Shown here piece after piece: positions 8,956 to 18,816 of a stretch of 36,383 bases of DNA (positions are counted from its first letter, which is position 1; each line of letters begins with the position of its first letter). The translations under genes were made by a program, and so were the position numbers. The DNA is from Cladosporium sp. IMV 00045 (taxonomy: Eukaryota > Ascomycota > Dothideomycetes > Cladosporiales > Cladosporiaceae). The notes under the pieces are model-generated. The model searched no databases. It was not told the DNA's origin and was given only the letters and a program-made list of their open reading frames with translations. The stretch is from the NCBI GenBank assembly GCA_001931905.2, contig MSJI02000445.1, forward strand, positions 36,606-72,988, in the 5' to 3' direction.

Positions 8956-11559
8956 CTAAAGCCGGCCTAAAATCCCATCCACATCAGCAGTGGAGAGATA
9001 CTCCGTAGCGAGGTTGGCCAAAGTCTGTGACGGATCTTCAACAGCGTTCGGAAGCTGTGCGTGCTGGAAACTGGACAACTTGTCGTGCGAGCTCCAGTCC
9101 ATCATGGAATCGTCGACGTCTGCGAATGTTGAAGCATCAGGTGCTGCGAAGGAGAAGTTGCTGAGGTCGAGGTTGATTTCGTTGTTGGTGTGTTCATTGT
9201 CGTTGGATGGTGTAGGGGCTGCCTGACCGGTACTGTGGGTGGTTTTATTACTGTAAGGAATCGCGCTGGTCGGTGATGTGGTGGATTTGGCTGCCTTGCT
9301 TTGTTGCATAGGCATGGGCGTTTCGAATGTTGATGTGGCGAACCTGAGGCTGGTGTTTCGGGGCTCGGTTTCGCAGACTCTTTCGAAAGAGTGTGGGCGC
9401 TTGGTGCTTGATCTCAACGATCTTTTTGCAACCGCAGCGGGGGTGACATTGTCCTTCGATGTTGACGGCGATTGCATGAGGTTTGCCCGCGTTTTAGGCT
9501 TCTTCGCCGTCGACCAAGGTGACCAGTTGTCCATTAGCGCCTGTGTACCTGGGAGATACTCTTGTGATTGTTTCTGCGGCGAGCGTCGTACATTGGCGGA
9601 TGCTTGTACCAGACTGACATCCGCATTGTGGTCATCATGTACTTCGTTGCCGGTAGCCGCGGTAGCAGACATGAGCTTTTCAGGCGACATGAAAAGGTCA
9701 TACTGTGCTTGGTTGAGCAACACCTGTGTTCCCGGCCATTGTACAGATGAACTTCTGGCTGGCCGTAACGTGGAATCCCCTTCTGCAGAAACCACCGTTT
9801 TTGAGCCGTCTTGCTGTAACGACACTGCGACCTGTTTGCGCGGAGGATGCGAGCCTTCACCTGGTGATCCGGCAAATCTTTCTCCAGATAGTCGCGTACT
9901 GCTTCTGGTAGCTTTCTTTGAGGAAGACTGCTGGGTAGAGCTTGGACTTTGTGAACGCCTTTTGTTGAGGTCGTCATCCGCAAGAGCCATATTGAGTTTC
10001 GGAGCGAACGACGAGTCGTGCTGAAACGACATGTCTAGTGTTGGTGGCGCAGCAGAAACCGAAGGTAGTGTAGTCGGGTCACTAGGCTTAGGCATTATCC
10101 CTACGGCTTCAGATGCTTGATAGTCGTTTTCTCCACACTGCTCCCCAGATGATGCTTCCGATGGTACAGAAGTTTCATTCTTGGCCAGCTTTATCTTCTT
10201 TCGATACACAAATGGTGCGCTACCGTTTGGCGGTTTTTCTTGTAAAGTTGCTTTCGCTTTCGACGCATTGAATGATTTTGTGAGCTGTGATTGGCTTGAC
10301 GCTTGCGAATTATCACCGCGGCTTTTCTGTGATGGCGTATTCTTGTGTTGGCTGGTGGATCTTATTGAGCGGCGGGTAGAGACCTTGCTTGTGATTTTCG
10401 CTGACCGCATGTTGGATGACTTGGTGATAGTGTCCGTGACGGCATCAATAGTCGATTGCTGAGCAGCGGCAGCATCGCCATTCTCCAGGCGGTGGTCGGA
10501 GCTTTCAGTGTTCGTGGCATCTCTGTTCGTGCGCTGCCTATTGATTGGCGTCCAGGCTGCGTGTGCTTGATGAGGAGGGCTGCTACGATTCTGTTCCGCA
10601 GTGCATATGTCCATAGCGGTGGAACCGGTGTTCATAGGTGGTACACTGGAAGTCGGAAGAAGATGGCCATCCTGTGGGAGAGGTTGCAGAGTCTTGTCGC
10701 CTTCGACTCCACTAAACCGGTATTCTACAGTTGTCTCAGAACCGAAGCTCACGGGTGGAACGGTGAGCGCTCGAGGTCTATGCGATGGCGATTCTGTACG
10801 TGAAAGGCGGAGCTCGTCGGCCATAGTAGTATCTGCTGGAGTATGTGGGTTGAATGGCCTGGAAGAGCTGCACTGGTCGAAGCTTGGTGCTTTAACTGTT
10901 GGTGGTGCCGATTGTGTGGCAGTTTTCGGCATGTCAAAAAGCTTTCCAGGCAACCCAGCAATTTCGGCATTCGTAGAGCCTTTTCGAGCTCGTAACTCAG
11001 CTGCTCTGGCAAGCGCGTCCTCACTCGGCGCTATAGAGACCGTGGGCCGTGACGAATCCTCGATTTGAACAGCAGGCTCTGGAGAGCATTCGATGGGCGA
11101 CAAAGCACCACTTTGGATCTTTCCTCCTCGAGAGGCGTTTCTCGGGCGATCTCGAAGAAGCTCAGATGTCGCACGCTGTTTGCTTTGCTCTCTCAAGAAT
11201 TCCCACCCATCCTGCCCATCAGCCCACAAGTTCTCGTCATGATCGTCAAGCACTTCATCCCAGCCAAGTCGCCTCTCGTGGAGTACACTCTCCACACTTT
11301 TGGTCAAGTCGTGACCGCTTGAGGAGGCAGAAGATATGAATAAAGGCTTGCCGTCTAAGAATCCGTTTGCGAGTGTTTCTATTCTTCGGCGTTTTGCCGC
11401 ACGCGAGGATCCAGATACACCATCGTTCGCATCGGTCACATGTGTTTTCCCAGAGCGTGACTCGCCGCTTTCGGCGTCCAGATCACGATATTGCTTGCTT
11501 TGCTGAAAGTGAGAGGCGCAAGTCCAGTGGTGGCCTCTGGGCCGATGTGTTTTGATCAT
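8956..11559 (-). CDS. Large disordered nuclear-type protein, conserved in fungi
   Basis: The 867-aa intronless frame begins with ATG at 11559 and has no enzyme domain I recognise. Near the N-terminus (about residues 55-78) is a basic patch followed by a conserved-looking helix and strand: AKRRRIETLANGFLDGKPLF. Fungal proteins of unknown function with a very similar KRRRIE...GKPLFI opening are known to me, but without a role. The central part is Ser/Thr/Pro/Gln-rich with many SP/TP sites and Arg/Lys clusters. Two short motifs, PGTQVLLNQAQYDLFMSP (about 605-625) and PGTQALMDNWSPWS (about 668-682), resemble each other and look like repeated linear motifs. The C-terminus is acidic, ending in a short helix with DGILGRL. 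A nuclear scaffold or chromatin-associated protein is the best guess, by inference only. It is divergent from the cdc11-like gene, sharing about 1 kb of upstream DNA. Confidence 0.82.
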   Translation of the reverse strand: MIKTHRPRGHHWTCASHFQQSKQYRDLDAESGESRSGKTHVTDANDGVSGSSRAAKRRRIETLANGFLDGKPLFISSASSSGHDLTKSVESVLHERRLGWDEVLDDHDENLWADGQDGWEFLREQSKQRATSELLRDRPRNASRGGKIQSGALSPIECSPEPAVQIEDSSRPTVSIAPSEDALARAAELRARKGSTNAEIAGLPGKLFDMPKTATQSAPPTVKAPSFDQCSSSRPFNPHTPADTTMADELRLSRTESPSHRPRALTVPPVSFGSETTVEYRFSGVEGDKTLQPLPQDGHLLPTSSVPPMNTGSTAMDICTAEQNRSSPPHQAHAAWTPINRQRTNRDATNTESSDHRLENGDAAAAQQSTIDAVTDTITKSSNMRSAKITSKVSTRRSIRSTSQHKNTPSQKSRGDNSQASSQSQLTKSFNASKAKATLQEKPPNGSAPFVYRKKIKLAKNETSVPSEASSGEQCGENDYQASEAVGIMPKPSDPTTLPSVSAAPPTLDMSFQHDSSFAPKLNMALADDDLNKRRSQSPSSTQQSSSKKATRSSTRLSGERFAGSPGEGSHPPRKQVAVSLQQDGSKTVVSAEGDSTLRPARSSSVQWPGTQVLLNQAQYDLFMSPEKLMSATAATGNEVHDDHNADVSLVQASANVRRSPQKQSQEYLPGTQALMDNWSPWSTAKKPKTRANLMQSPSTSKDNVTPAAVAKRSLRSSTKRPHSFERVCETEPRNTSLRFATSTFETPMPMQQSKAAKSTTSPTSAIPYSNKTTHSTGQAAPTPSNDNEHTNNEINLDLSNFSFAAPDASTFADVDDSMMDWSSHDKLSSFQHAQLPNAVEDPSQTLANLATEYLSTADVDGILGRL

Positions 11560-12551
11560 TTTGAATTTTGGTGACGATGGTGCTCCAGCATGTCTAGCGC
11601 CGTGAGTCGGCTCCGTGCCTTGTTCTCCTCCTCACAGGAAACATTCGGTTGAGCCAGTATCTCCACTTGCATGTCATTCCACGGATGCTCACACGAGTTG
11701 TGGCGGGAGTTGATGACTTAGGCTTCCGGCCGGGAAACGGCTTCTCGGGCGTTGCTAGGGGCAGTTGCCATGCTCGCTCGCTCTTTCCTCAGCCCCATGC
11801 TTCTCTTGAGCCACAGGCGTCACGAATACCCGGGACGATTCAGTTGACAGGCTTCCTTCTGGCACGAACCGTTGCACTTGCAACGGGATGGAATATGCAT
11901 ATCTGAGCTTGACCAAATTGATGAAGTGGTTGTTAGGGCTTTCAACTGACGCTTGGTTAGATCTAACGTAGATGGCAAACGTCGGTGTGGAAATGTCATC
12001 AGTAATTCAGAAGATGCAGAAACATCCATTTTCTCAATTGAGAGATACATGTAACTAGCCTTGCTCATAGCTCTCTTCTCATCACCAATTTTTGCGTAAA
12101 GAGCAACTTGTGCCAAGTTGACATTGCCGGTCTGAATGCATTTCCCTCTGCATCCTCTTCTCGTGCGAGATCTCACTCGGTTTATTTTCGTGGCATATTC
12201 TGAGTCTCCGCCTGCAACCAGCAACCAATGTGGCCACACGTACATGTGCATGTGTAAGTAGCCCTCCTGCAATTTTATTAATCAAGGCAATATTAATATA
12301 TTCAACCCGTAGCTATGGGCTAGCCCTTGGAGCAACGGCCTGAGCGTCTGGCGGCATGACGTTGGCTGGCTGAAGCGGGCGCTACGATACGCGGGCCCTT
12401 TCCGCTCAGATAAGGTTGTTCAATGTTGACGCGCCCAAAACATCCTGCGATTCACCACCGAATCACTTGCAACACCAACGCAAACGACCTGTTCGCATTT
12501 TTAGCTGTGCTGACATAGGCAGCAAATACCACAAAGCCAACAGAAAAGATC
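11560..12551. other. Divergent promoter region (867-aa gene / cdc11-like gene)
   Basis: About 990 bp between two divergent genes. No supported coding region is visible. AT-rich TATTAATATATTC lies at about 12289-12301, and a GACGCGCCCAAAA site is at 12428-12440, about 110 bp upstream of the cdc11-like start codon. Regulation of both genes probably acts through this stretch. Confidence 0.6.
12428..12440 (-). promoter_or_regulatory. E2F/MBF-like site upstream of cdc11-like gene
   Basis: Read on the minus strand this is TTTTGGGCGCGTC. It combines an E2F-type core (TTTSSCGC-like, with one extra G) and an overlapping MCB-like GCGCGTC. It lies about 110 bp upstream of the ATG at 12552. MBF/E2F control of cell-cycle genes is established knowledge, but use of this site is inference. 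Confidence 0.25.
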
Positions 12552-15500
12552 ATGGCGTCTGCAGGCGTCCTCCCTTGGCTGGTTGGTCTTCCTGCTACCG
12601 ACACCGCCTGGGATGATGCGCCTGCTCAAAACACAACGGACGCAACCTCTCTCAATGAAACTCCAAAATCCGAACCTGGTACTATGCGTAGCCGTATGAG
12701 CGGCTATGAGGATGGCACTGTCGCGAAACGCGCTCAGAGTAGCTCGCCCGCAAAGCAGCAGTCGCTTGCTTGGAAAAAGCGTCTCGTCAATGGTCAACTT
12801 GGCTACGGCGATCAAACGGACCTCTTTGGACCTTCAGGACTTGAGAACATATTCAACAGGACACAAACTCCGGAAACGGATCCACAGCACAAGCACCGCT
12901 TTACAGGTCTGCAACACAGGCTATCCATGGACCAAAATGCCGAAAACACCAGACCGCCGACTGGGCTGTCCAAGCAGTTTACCTCATTGGCCATAAATTC
13001 AAGCCCTCCGCTCGCAAACTCATTCTATGACAAGCATGCGATCAACGATTCGGCTACTGCTTCGCCTGCATCCCAATCGTCGCAATCGAGCGTCGCCGAC
13101 ATGCTTTCTGACATGATGGGAAAGATGAATGAGTTGAGCGAATCCAACAAAGGTTACCAGACCCGTTTGCAAGCAATCAAGGAACGGTTTGGTGATTCAG
13201 AAGAGCTGCGACAACATTTGGAGGCAGATCAATACCAAGAGGAGCAAGCTAGAACTTCGCAGGCGTCCGCGAACAGCAAGGGCTCAGCCGAATTTGTTCA
13301 GTCGCAGAGGAAGTCGTCCGACTTCGATGGACCTTTCGGCGATGCTGACTGTGACGATTGGACGCAAAGCGAGAAGGAGGAATACACAGAAGATTACAGC
13401 ACGTCAAAGACGGCACCTAGCCATACACAAGTGGCAGACGACTTCGAAGAAGATCATGAAGACCGACAACCTGGTATCGAGAGCATCAAGTCAACGAGCT
13501 TCAACGCAGCAGGATCAGAAGCGGGCAGTGAGAGTCTTGGTTCACAGATCATTACAAGGCAAGGACAAGTAACATCGCACGAGGCCAACGAAAACAATGG
13601 AAGTTGCGCAGATCACGAGCAGAGTCTTGCTTCCGTGGAAGAGCAAGCCCATACCGGTGCTGAACGCGATGCCGAATCGAAGACTCACGCCCAATACCTC
13701 ACTGCCCATGGAGCAGCGAACACCCAAGACGCGACTGGCAACCGATCGATAACCGACAGCGAGTTAGAAGATATTACTCCGGTCTTGATTGCAAAGCGCA
13801 CCACGTCAAATGGCAAAGTCCAGTTCAATGCCGTTCATACATATGAACACGCTCGCTCCGACATCATCAAGCAGCGCAAGGACATCGATAAGACCGAGAC
13901 TTCCCAGCGTGCTCGTGAGATGGAACTGGCAACGGGCGCGGAAGAGTCAGATGTCGAGGGAAGAGATGGCCCTGGCCGAGACCAATCACAAGCCACCGAT
14001 CAGGATTTCGAGGCAAGCGGACTCTCTGCAGGGGAAGCAGAAGGTGAACCGGTAGCCGAAGGAGCCAGGCATGTGTCTGGATTCACGGACGCCCCGGAAG
14101 TCGAAGAAGATATGCCGATAAGGACTAAGCCCACCGCTTTTCCTGCGTCGTGGGACTTTAGCGAGCCGCCGCAGAATGAATCGTCAGAACTTGCGACAGC
14201 TCACAGGCGCGGTGATGGCACTAGCAAAAGATCTATCTCCTTCGGACACAACCAGCTCGACGACTACTCTTTCCAGATGGCACAGAGGACGGCCGAAGAT
14301 GCAACGGGGCTTCCTGGGGACGAAGCCGATGATGCGCAACGCTCCTCAATGGAGGAGCCTGCTCAGTGCACTCCTCATTCACGAGAGAGCTCTCCGCCGC
14401 TTGACGTACACGCTCCTGGAAGTCGGATGCCATTTGAGTTTCGCAAGGATTCTCTGTCAGGCATCCATGAGACCACTCAAAAATCAAAACGCAAGAGTAG
14501 TGCATTCGAGTCTGCGAAGACGACCAAGAACCTGCCCTTGCCAAAGTCGAGATCTCCACCCCAGTCTAACATGGCACCCGCTACTTCCAATGATTATTTT
14601 GGAGATGCGAGATCGCCGCCACGAGTCTATGTGGAGGACATGGACGATTCCCTTGGTGAGTCCGGGGCAGCCGAAGGGAAGAGACCTTTTCCCATTTCAC
14701 CGTTCAGAAGTCCAACACCAAAGCGTCGACGCACACTGCACGATTCGGAGCTGCAGAGCGTTACAGAAGCCAACATCTCGTACCATAGCCAGCTTCAGGA
14801 AGCTATCAGCAGCCGCAAGCTTAAAGACGATCGCAAGCGTGAGACACAGGATGTCGCTTCGCCGAGCGTGCTTGCAAAGCGGAAGATAGCACGCCCAAGG
14901 AGCTCCACACCGCCACAGGGACCTGCGACGAAAGACTACATCAATGAAGCCAAGAAGGTGATTGAATTGCTTCGCGGAAACGTTGCTACAAGCAGCCCGC
15001 TTCGAGGCATCACGGAAGCCGATGAGAACGAAGAAACTCAGGCCGAGTACGAGGATGATTTGACGGAAGACTATGGCCCTCTGCACAACACTCACAAATC
15101 AGACAATATGAGGACCCTTGCTCCTCAGCAAGTTGCACACCTGATTGGAGGAGAAATGCATGGCATGACATACGACAAAACCAATAATTGCTGGATTCGG
15201 TCTAAGAGCTTCGAACATAAGCAGTTCTTGGATCCTCGGGACGCGCTGTCAAGCGACGATGATCCATTCCGAGAGATATCTGATCTGACTGTCGAAAAAT
15301 CAGCCCGGTCACCACTCCGTCAGCCATCTCAAGACGCGGGCGCCACTACTGTTGTACACCACGAGCTGGACGACACGGGACTCTCATATGGCGAGCCGAG
15401 ACTAGGTGATGCCGATGCCTCAGAGTATCAAGATACACCGCAAGAGTCTGTCATCAGACCGGACAAGAGTCCGAAGCTTCCTGGCGAAGACACGACTTTG

Positions 15501-17153
15501 GCGCCATACGATGATTCTTACGAAGGCGATACCTCTGAAATGGTCTCAGCCACAGAAAAGTCAACACCTGCGCAGCCAACATCAAAAGTCAACATCCGAT
15601 CACCAACAAACAGAAACATGCCGATCAATGCTGCAAAGCTTCAGCTAATGACTAGGACTCCCAATGCCAATGCGGACATCAACAACACCTTCTTGCTTAG
15701 CGATTTGCCCGACTTCACCGTCCACGAGGAAGACCGCGAGAGGCCATCCGAACGCGCGTTGGCCACCAGACTAGCTAGTTATGCCTCTGTTGAGGTCAGT
15801 GATCAGTACGCACTTGCCACAACGGAGCTCGTGAAAGCTATTACCGATGTTCAAGGCCAGCAAATCCACTGGGAGGACCTGACGTCGCTAGGCCTGCAGG
15901 ATAAGGCGCTGAAGTCCTTGCACGGCTTAGATCTATACTGCGGCCGGATCGAGAAGCTCGACGTCTCAGATAATGCTCTGACACAACTCGATGGTGTACC
16001 ACCATTTGTTCGTCAGCTGAACGCCCAATCAAATCAGTTGGTGAGCCTTACTTCGTGGGCTCATTTGATGCATCTGCAGTACCTGGATGTCTCTGAGAAT
16101 AATATGGAAAGCTTAGATGGACTTGGACACCTCATACACTTGCGCGAGCTGCGGGCTGATAGCAACAAGATTCGACGACTAGATGGTATTGCGGATCTCG
16201 ACGGCCTGATCACCTTAAGCGCCCGCAACAATGCCATTCGCGATGTTGAATTCGAACAATTTCGCTTTGAAAGAGTCGTCGAACTTGACCTAAGCGAAAA
16301 TGATATCACGGCCATTGATGGGCTGGAGCGGATGGAATCTCTGCGCACGTTGAAACTCGACAACAACCCACTAGGCAAACCGCTGAGTGTCTCAAAGCCG
16401 ATGCCACGCATGAAGCACTTGTCCCTGCGGTATTGCGGGTTGAGATCGCTCGACGTAACACCTTTCCCGAACCTTCGGACTTTGGAGGTGGACAACAACA
16501 GTCTTGTCACTATCACCGGATTGTCCAAGCTTAAGAAGCTAGAACTTCTGTCCATGTGTGCTCAAGACCTGGAACCTGATGAGAGCATTGCAGTGCTTGA
16601 TAGCCCTGTCGAGGCTCAAACTGTCCGACTCTCAAGGAACACCTTCACGCACCTCCACCTCGACCACGCGTTCATGTCGATCAAGCATCTCGAGCTCGCT
16701 GACGTAGGTCTGGGAAGCCTGCCAGACAATTTCGGGATGCAGATGCCCAACCTCCGTTCCCTGGACCTTTCCTACAACGGCGTAAGAGACATTCGGCCTC
16801 TCGCGCCCCTCAGCGGCTTGGAGTCACTTACGCTTGTCGGATGCCGTGTCGAGCGGCTCAGGAAGACGATTGCGACACTGGGGAAGCTTGGAAAGCTCGC
16901 GAGACTCGATTTGAAACAGAATCCGTTGACGCAAGGGTTCTATGGACCAGACGGCAGTGATGACCAGTCTTACAGGGCGAAGCTGGATGAAGAGACGGCG
17001 ATTCGGAGACGAACGTACGAGTTGCTGGTTGCGTACAGTCGCACACGCGAAAGTTTCGTATTGGACGGATTGGAATTCAATGCGGAAGCTGCGGTGGCTA
17101 AGGATGAGGTATGGGAGAGATTGGTGGAGCTCGGAGTTTTGAGGCGGGTTTGA
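12552..17153 (+). CDS. cdc11: Septation initiation / mitotic exit scaffold, Cdc11/Nud1 type, leucine-rich repeats
   Basis: The 1533-aa intronless protein has a long disordered N-terminal two thirds and a leucine-rich-repeat domain at about residues 1105-1460. That is the architecture of S. pombe Cdc11, S. cerevisiae Nud1 and animal centriolin. These proteins sit on the spindle pole body and hold the SIN/MEN kinases that trigger septation and mitotic exit; the A. nidulans counterpart is, from memory, SnaD. Visible signs include a Trp-containing N-terminal motif (PWLVGLP), the family-type block GMTYDKTNNCWIRSK followed by DDPFREISDLTVEK (about 868-920), and SDS22-like repeats such as LDVSENNMESLDGLGHL, LRADSNKIRRLDG and LDLSENDITAIDG. 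Many SP/TP sites in the N-terminal part fit regulation by CDK and SIN kinases. A short basic C-terminal tail follows the repeats. The start is the first ATG of the frame (CATCATGG context). The symbol is assigned by domain order and motifs, not by alignment. Confidence 0.9.
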   Translation: MASAGVLPWLVGLPATDTAWDDAPAQNTTDATSLNETPKSEPGTMRSRMSGYEDGTVAKRAQSSSPAKQQSLAWKKRLVNGQLGYGDQTDLFGPSGLENIFNRTQTPETDPQHKHRFTGLQHRLSMDQNAENTRPPTGLSKQFTSLAINSSPPLANSFYDKHAINDSATASPASQSSQSSVADMLSDMMGKMNELSESNKGYQTRLQAIKERFGDSEELRQHLEADQYQEEQARTSQASANSKGSAEFVQSQRKSSDFDGPFGDADCDDWTQSEKEEYTEDYSTSKTAPSHTQVADDFEEDHEDRQPGIESIKSTSFNAAGSEAGSESLGSQIITRQGQVTSHEANENNGSCADHEQSLASVEEQAHTGAERDAESKTHAQYLTAHGAANTQDATGNRSITDSELEDITPVLIAKRTTSNGKVQFNAVHTYEHARSDIIKQRKDIDKTETSQRAREMELATGAEESDVEGRDGPGRDQSQATDQDFEASGLSAGEAEGEPVAEGARHVSGFTDAPEVEEDMPIRTKPTAFPASWDFSEPPQNESSELATAHRRGDGTSKRSISFGHNQLDDYSFQMAQRTAEDATGLPGDEADDAQRSSMEEPAQCTPHSRESSPPLDVHAPGSRMPFEFRKDSLSGIHETTQKSKRKSSAFESAKTTKNLPLPKSRSPPQSNMAPATSNDYFGDARSPPRVYVEDMDDSLGESGAAEGKRPFPISPFRSPTPKRRRTLHDSELQSVTEANISYHSQLQEAISSRKLKDDRKRETQDVASPSVLAKRKIARPRSSTPPQGPATKDYINEAKKVIELLRGNVATSSPLRGITEADENEETQAEYEDDLTEDYGPLHNTHKSDNMRTLAPQQVAHLIGGEMHGMTYDKTNNCWIRSKSFEHKQFLDPRDALSSDDDPFREISDLTVEKSARSPLRQPSQDAGATTVVHHELDDTGLSYGEPRLGDADASEYQDTPQESVIRPDKSPKLPGEDTTLAPYDDSYEGDTSEMVSATEKSTPAQPTSKVNIRSPTNRNMPINAAKLQLMTRTPNANADINNTFLLSDLPDFTVHEEDRERPSERALATRLASYASVEVSDQYALATTELVKAITDVQGQQIHWEDLTSLGLQDKALKSLHGLDLYCGRIEKLDVSDNALTQLDGVPPFVRQLNAQSNQLVSLTSWAHLMHLQYLDVSENNMESLDGLGHLIHLRELRADSNKIRRLDGIADLDGLITLSARNNAIRDVEFEQFRFERVVELDLSENDITAIDGLERMESLRTLKLDNNPLGKPLSVSKPMPRMKHLSLRYCGLRSLDVTPFPNLRTLEVDNNSLVTITGLSKLKKLELLSMCAQDLEPDESIAVLDSPVEAQTVRLSRNTFTHLHLDHAFMSIKHLELADVGLGSLPDNFGMQMPNLRSLDLSYNGVRDIRPLAPLSGLESLTLVGCRVERLRKTIATLGKLGKLARLDLKQNPLTQGFYGPDGSDDQSYRAKLDEETAIRRRTYELLVAYSRTRESFVLDGLEFNAEAAVAKDEVWERLVELGVLRRV

Positions 17154-17286
17154 AGAAGGAGGTAAGAGTTTGGGGAACGCAGGAACCACGGCTTCTTTGG
17201 CATCATAGCTATTTTTGAGATACCCCTACATGATATCTATCTTTCTCTCACTTCGACGCCAAAGCGTCGTCGCCTTCGCCCTCTTA

Positions 17287-18816
17287 TTACTCCGTCCGCT
17301 TGCGCACCTTCGGCAAAGCCAGCCAGCCCACAAGCATCACCACGAAGAACCCCACGCACATAGGATGCAGTACAAACGCTCCCACTGCCTGCGCGAGTAT
17401 GCCCGTCGTAAATGGAACCACCGCACCACCACTCGACCCAGCCGTAGTGATAAAAGCAATCCCAACCATCTGCAGATTCGCCGGCAAAAGGCGCGCAAAA
17501 ATCGTCGTCGCGCAAGGATAGATCGGCCCCAGCAGCAAACCAATGATGGACACTGCAACCGCGCCTCCGACAACGTTTGGCACAAACCACGCCAGCAGCT
17601 GGAACGCAATCGTCCCCAGCGTCAAACCCGTCACGAAGCGTTTCTCTCCCACGCGCGCGGCAAAGAACACGAGCACGAATCGCCCCAGCGTGATGCCCGC
17701 CCAGAAACCGGCGGTCACGTAGCCGACTTTCGATGGGTCGCCGTTGCGGTAGTCGATCAGGTAGGAGATGAACCAGCCGGACTCGGCGACTTCGGAGCCT
17801 TGGTAGGAGAAGATGAAGAGGGCGCCGATGATCGTCGTGCGGCTCTTGAGCGCGCGCTGTAGGATTTGCAGCTTGCTTGGCTCGGTCGTCGTGTCGGTGG
17901 TGGCGGGTGCGCTTTGCCGACTGCGTGTCTCCTGCAAGCTGTTGGTGAAGTCGTTGAGGCCTTCTTTCTCGTAGTCCCAGAAAGTCCAGCCGGCGGCAAA
18001 GAAGCAGATGCAGCGCAGGCCGATGGTGATTAGCCAGAAGCGCGACCAGAGGATTCCGTTAGAAATCATAGCAGTTGCTATGATGGGCGCGACCGTGCCA
18101 CCTACGCCGTAAAGGCCGTGTACCATTCCCAGAAGTACGGTGGAGTTCGCGAGGTTGGCGCAGAAGACGTTGTTCAAGGCTATATTGACGGCGGCTCCAT
18201 AGCCGAGGAGGAGGTAGGCCGCGACGACGGCAGGGTAGGGTGGTGTGCAAACAATGATCACGTAGCCTGCGATCATGACGAGTTCGGCGAGCATGAGGCA
18301 TTTAGCGCGGCCTAGGAGGCCGACCAGGATGCTACTGGTTGGAGCTGCGAGGAGGAATCCGGCGGCGTTGGTAACGAAGATCAAGGAGACGATCGCATAG
18401 CCGATGTCGTAGTGGGTTTCCATCGAAGGGATCAGGGCTCCGTTGACGGCGTCGTTCATGCCGTTGCCGAAGTAGATCAGGCATGCTGCTAGAACTCTCC
18501 ATTTGTTCATCGCTGGGTACCATAAGCGGGGGGCGATTGAAGTGGCGCCATCGATGGTGGGAGATCGCGGAGGGCTTGACTCGAGCTCGCTTGGAGCTGT
18601 GCGGTTCATCGAGGGACCATCATTTTCTTGCGAGGACTGGTGGCCTGGAATACTCTTTGCCTCGCCAGTTGATTTAGTCAGGCCATAGTTGGGCAGCTCG
18701 ATGGAATCGAGCTCTTCGATCGAAGGACCTCGATCGTGGTGCTTCACGGAAGGAGGTACGCTGACAGGCTCATGTGTAACGAGACTCAGCCCGCCGGCAA
18801 ACGGTGAGGGAGCCAT
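17287..18816 (-). CDS. MFS transporter, BSC6-like / FucP-like
   Basis: The 509-aa intronless protein has a hydrophilic N-terminal tail (about 1-104, Ser/Pro-rich, cytosolic by MFS convention) and about 12 hydrophobic segments split by a polar central loop at about 281-325. The first segment carries LIYFGNGMNDAVNGALIP and is followed by LVGLLGRAKCLMLAE, which corresponds to the MFS loop 2-3 signature region. VHGLYGVGGTVAP (about 232-244) is a glycine-rich helix 5 motif. Proteins with this pattern in fungi are commonly annotated 'bypass of stop codon protein 6' (yeast BSC6) or MFS of the FucP/FHS type. The substrate is unknown, with sugars or small organic solutes possible. Membrane location (plasma or vacuolar) cannot be read from the sequence. 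The gene is convergent with the cdc11-like gene, with only 133 bp between stop codons, so their 3' UTRs probably overlap. Confidence 0.9.
   Translation of the reverse strand: MAPSPFAGGLSLVTHEPVSVPPSVKHHDRGPSIEELDSIELPNYGLTKSTGEAKSIPGHQSSQENDGPSMNRTAPSELESSPPRSPTIDGATSIAPRLWYPAMNKWRVLAACLIYFGNGMNDAVNGALIPSMETHYDIGYAIVSLIFVTNAAGFLLAAPTSSILVGLLGRAKCLMLAELVMIAGYVIIVCTPPYPAVVAAYLLLGYGAAVNIALNNVFCANLANSTVLLGMVHGLYGVGGTVAPIIATAMISNGILWSRFWLITIGLRCICFFAAGWTFWDYEKEGLNDFTNSLQETRSRQSAPATTDTTTEPSKLQILQRALKSRTTIIGALFIFSYQGSEVAESGWFISYLIDYRNGDPSKVGYVTAGFWAGITLGRFVLVFFAARVGEKRFVTGLTLGTIAFQLLAWFVPNVVGGAVAVSIIGLLLGPIYPCATTIFARLLPANLQMVGIAFITTAGSSGGAVVPFTTGILAQAVGAFVLHPMCVGFFVVMLVGWLALPKVRKRTE

Noticed and set aside
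9278..10024. 248-codon open frame on the plus strand
   Set aside because: It lies antisense inside the 867-aa gene, has a Cys/Leu-rich composition typical of reversed coding sequence and no domain.
17215..17862. 215-codon plus-strand frame
   Set aside because: It is antisense to the MFS transporter, whose helices and signature motifs are clear; the plus frame is His/Arg-rich without domains.
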